Assembly (NCBI GenBank): GCA_963691815.1 | Contig: OY829646.1 | Location: forward strand, 20,352,694-20,416,693 | Direction: 5' to 3' | Length of the DNA: 64,000 nucleotides | Source of the DNA: Echiichthys vipera | Lineage: Eukaryota; Chordata; Actinopteri; Perciformes; Trachinidae | Shown: positions 61,391 through 64,000 of the stretch, piece after piece | Layout: each line of letters starts with the position of its first letter | How positions within the stretch are numbered: the stretch's first letter is position 1 | The notes under the pieces: model-generated | Database searches by the model: none | What the model saw: the letters and a program-made list of their open reading frames with translations, nothing else | What the model was told of the DNA's origin: nothing | Program-made: the position numbers and the translations under genes

Positions 61391-62112
61391 AGTGTCTGGC
61401 CGATCTGCTCAGACAAATGGGCTCTTCTGTCTTTGTTGTGACATTACTCTGAAAAGGATCAACATGACAACACCAGCACTTTTTCTGAAAAGTTCCTAGA
61501 TATTCAACCAAAAGCCCTTGGAGTGGCCGCACAAAAAAAGACTAAAAAAGAGTGTTGTGAAAAGACCCCGGGTTTGGTCACTATGAAGATGCACAGTCCT
61601 TAGGTCAACTGATTACAAGCAGTACAGGATAGTAGTCTACTGTATATTTACTTGTGACATGACAACTTACTAGGTAACTTACTTTACATAGTTAGAACCA
61701 TGGTTTGTTCGGTCCAAAGTGCAGCCACAGAAAAAAAAGCAACCCATTTTTTTTGCTGTATTTCTCACGTACATAGTTTTTCACATACACACACGCAGTA
61801 ATTTGTTTGGCTTATCATGAAAGCCTTCATAAGGAGATGTTATAATTGAATCTAGATTGGTGATGATTGGGTTAGATTGTACTCATGAATATATCCTGCA
61901 TTGGTCCTATGACTCTGTCAAGTGATTCTTGAGCGCTACATACCAGAACAAAATAGGAGTCTTGTACTACAAAACACCAGAGACTTGTCTTTTTCCGTCA
62001 GCAAATTACCAAGCTATTTCTTTTCCTTCTGACGGCTGAAAAGAGGCCATCAAGGAGTCTAAAGTGCAACAGTAGTTCACCAAGCATACATAAAAAGAAG
62101 TACAAATGCTTG

Positions 62113-62157
62113 AAACACACATACGTACTCTCTCTCTCTATCTGCATGCTCTAAGCT

Positions 62158-62208
<51 letters not shown>

Positions 62209-62249
62209 TCTCTCTCTCCCTCTCTCTCTCTATCTGCATGCTCTAAGCT

Positions 62250-62287
<38 letters not shown>

Positions 62288-62297
62288 CTCTCTCTCA
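62113..62297. repeat. (CT)n array with 92-bp duplication
   Basis: The block tatctgcatgctctaagctc occurs at 62139 and again at 62231, each embedded in CT repeats. This shows a tandem duplication of repeat plus unique spacer. Confidence 0.92.
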
Positions 62298-62479
62298 AAT
62301 AAAAAAATAAAATAGATAAATAAAATACTGCATATACAAGTTAATGTAATCAAAGGAGATGGTGGTGGTGGTGATCAGAATATGGTACAAGGACATTCCA
62401 CCGGTTGCCTCTTATTGTGGCAGGAAGAGAGATATTTAGCAGCACATTATTTCTTCCCTCCGAGAATGGTAATTTCTCT

Positions 62480-63425
62480 CCTTCACTTTGGAAACCAGAA
62501 CAATTCTTTTAAAATTTTGGGAAGAATTCCTTCCTATTATGCCTATAATTCTGACATTGTGTTAGGAAGTGTAGTCCTGTCTCTACAGCTCCATTGTTGT
62601 CACAGTGACAATTCTGTCCTCTCTGGGCAGCAAGGTCTGTATGTGTCTGCCCTTTCTCTATTTCTAGACTGTGTTTACTCAGTCTGCACATGGTCAGTGT
62701 CTTTCTCAGTCATTATCAGTTGCTGTGGTGAGGTGTCTGCCACATTATATTGTCTATTTAGGGCCAAATGTGTTTCTATCTTGTGTTGTTAGTGTGTAAT
62801 ATAATACCAATAAATGGTATATTCCTATTTTTCTTTAGTCATAATTTGATTCGGTCTAATCCTCTCAGTGATAGTTTAACAGCTCTGAGGCTGGCTGGGG
62901 TTTGTGATGTCAGAAGGTGAAAGGTCAGCCATCCTCAGGAGGACCAGTTAGCTGAGGGGGCTCCTCTCTATGTTCAACTCTTAGCAGGTGAGAGCTGAAT
63001 AATGATTATATGCAGTGTTGCTCTTTTTTAAATATGGCTCCAGAATTTGATGGATGGATCTTTTTGCAATACTTAGAAGGAAGGATACTGGCTTAATTCA
63101 GACCTGTATGCAGATCTTGAGGTTTTTCTTTGTACCTTGAGAATACTTTTGCAGAAATCTGCGTGAAGGCCTTCAAGTCGATTTTTGTCCCATTTTGCCT
63201 AATCATTTTGCAGTAAGGCCCTCCCTACCTCACTGCCATACAATGCAATTGATTCTTTAACTGATTTTAATATTTTAAGAAATTTCCTTGTAGGACTTCG
63301 GATTTGAACCAAATGATTGATGGCATAGAATGCCCTTTTTGCCTTCTCTTTGAGTTCCTTCACAGCAAAGCACAAGTTTCCTGTGGAACTAACTTGTAAA
63401 TCTAGAGAAGTATAGGTTTTTTTTT
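62480..63425 (-). mobile_element. LINE polymerase C-terminal end, decayed
   Basis: Minus-strand sequence from about 63400 down reads, across frame breaks, 'VKELKEKAKRAFYAINHL', 'SIALYGSEVGRALL', 'AKWDKNRLEGLHADFCKSIL' and 'VQRKTSRSAYRSEL'. Near the end comes a Cys-rich segment with 'ETGLHFLTQCQNYRH'. This order (after the RT core, then a C..C...H....C finger) is that of LINE ORF2 C-termini. An in-frame TAG and shifts show it is dead. It lies antisense to the host gene. Confidence 0.72.
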
Positions 63426-63477
63426 GTTCTAGTCCCCTCCTATTTTATGTTGGGTTACTTCTCTGTAACCTTGATCT

Positions 63478-63632
<155 letters not shown>

Positions 63633-64000
63633 TAGCTTTAAAGAGAGTCTGTTAAGAAGGCAGGACCAGCTGCTGGACAAGTCAAAGAGGCTATTAGAGG
63701 AAAATTTATCTGTGAGTCCTTAAAAGAAGGTGAGAAAGTGACACATCTGTATTGGAAGAGTGACTGGACAGAGGGACAAGCGGATGAAGGTGGACACTAG
63801 ATGGATGCTCTGCATGTCAGTTAAGCCACTAGACAGCCGTTCCTCAGCAAGTCGTTAAACTGGCGAAGGTGACACCTCCCGCAAAATTCTGCTACAATGG
63901 ACTAGCAGATGGATAGATAAGAGAGATTGATAGAAGGTTTGTACAGGAGAAAAGAGAGAGAATCATCTAATCAGGAGAGGCAGCGATGGTTTTCTAAATA

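Overview
The window is intron-rich vertebrate DNA, almost certainly from a ray-finned (teleost) fish. Introns are AT-rich and packed with long (CA)n, (GA)n, (TA)n and (GATA)n arrays. The dispersed repeats are of teleost type: tRNA-derived SINEs, L2-like and other LINE tails, a Harbinger element, a solo LTR and small inverted-repeat elements. No bacterial gene organisation, rRNA, intact tRNA gene, CRISPR array or promoter was seen.

The only host gene I can support is a partial plus-strand gene of the CSMD (CUB and Sushi multiple domains) family. Sixteen consecutive internal exons lie between 7920 and 60674, all with GT-AG borders. Joined in silico they give 2409 nt without a stop: 802 whole codons plus two split codons at the ends. 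The encoded order is CUB (3 exons), Sushi (1), CUB (2), Sushi (2), CUB (2), Sushi (1), CUB (2), Sushi (1), CUB (2). All module borders fall at phase-1 introns. By recalled similarity the closest paralogue is CSMD1, and the segment may be the third to seventh CUB with their intervening Sushi domains. The start, first exons, remaining Sushi array, transmembrane segment and cytoplasmic tail must lie outside the window. The product should be a large glycosylated type I membrane protein, which in mammals acts in complement control and at synapses.

Layout: 1-7919 is upstream intron with a SINE, an unresolved retroelement-like block and an antisense L2-like LINE end. Intron 1 (14.2 kb) holds a deletion derivative of a Harbinger transposon with TIRs, and several SINE pieces. 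At 22-27 kb are exons 2-5, with a 536-bp solo-LTR candidate (26068-26603, 5-bp duplication) in intron 3. At 27-43 kb are exons 6-11, with a sense LINE reverse-transcriptase pseudogene in intron 9. At 43-52 kb are exons 12-15, preceded in intron 11 by a perfect 69-bp inverted repeat whose arms carry a hammerhead-ribozyme-like core. Intron 15 (8.3 kb) holds a LINE tail and a DDE transposase remnant. After exon 16 (60674) come a TIR element and the antisense 3' end of another LINE.

The most interesting non-host signals are the hammerhead-like inverted repeat (44917-45084), the Harbinger internal deletion that joins two converging genes tail to tail, the solo LTR, and UG/CA-repeat tracts beside particular splice sites. 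Repeat family names come from recalled motifs, not database searches.
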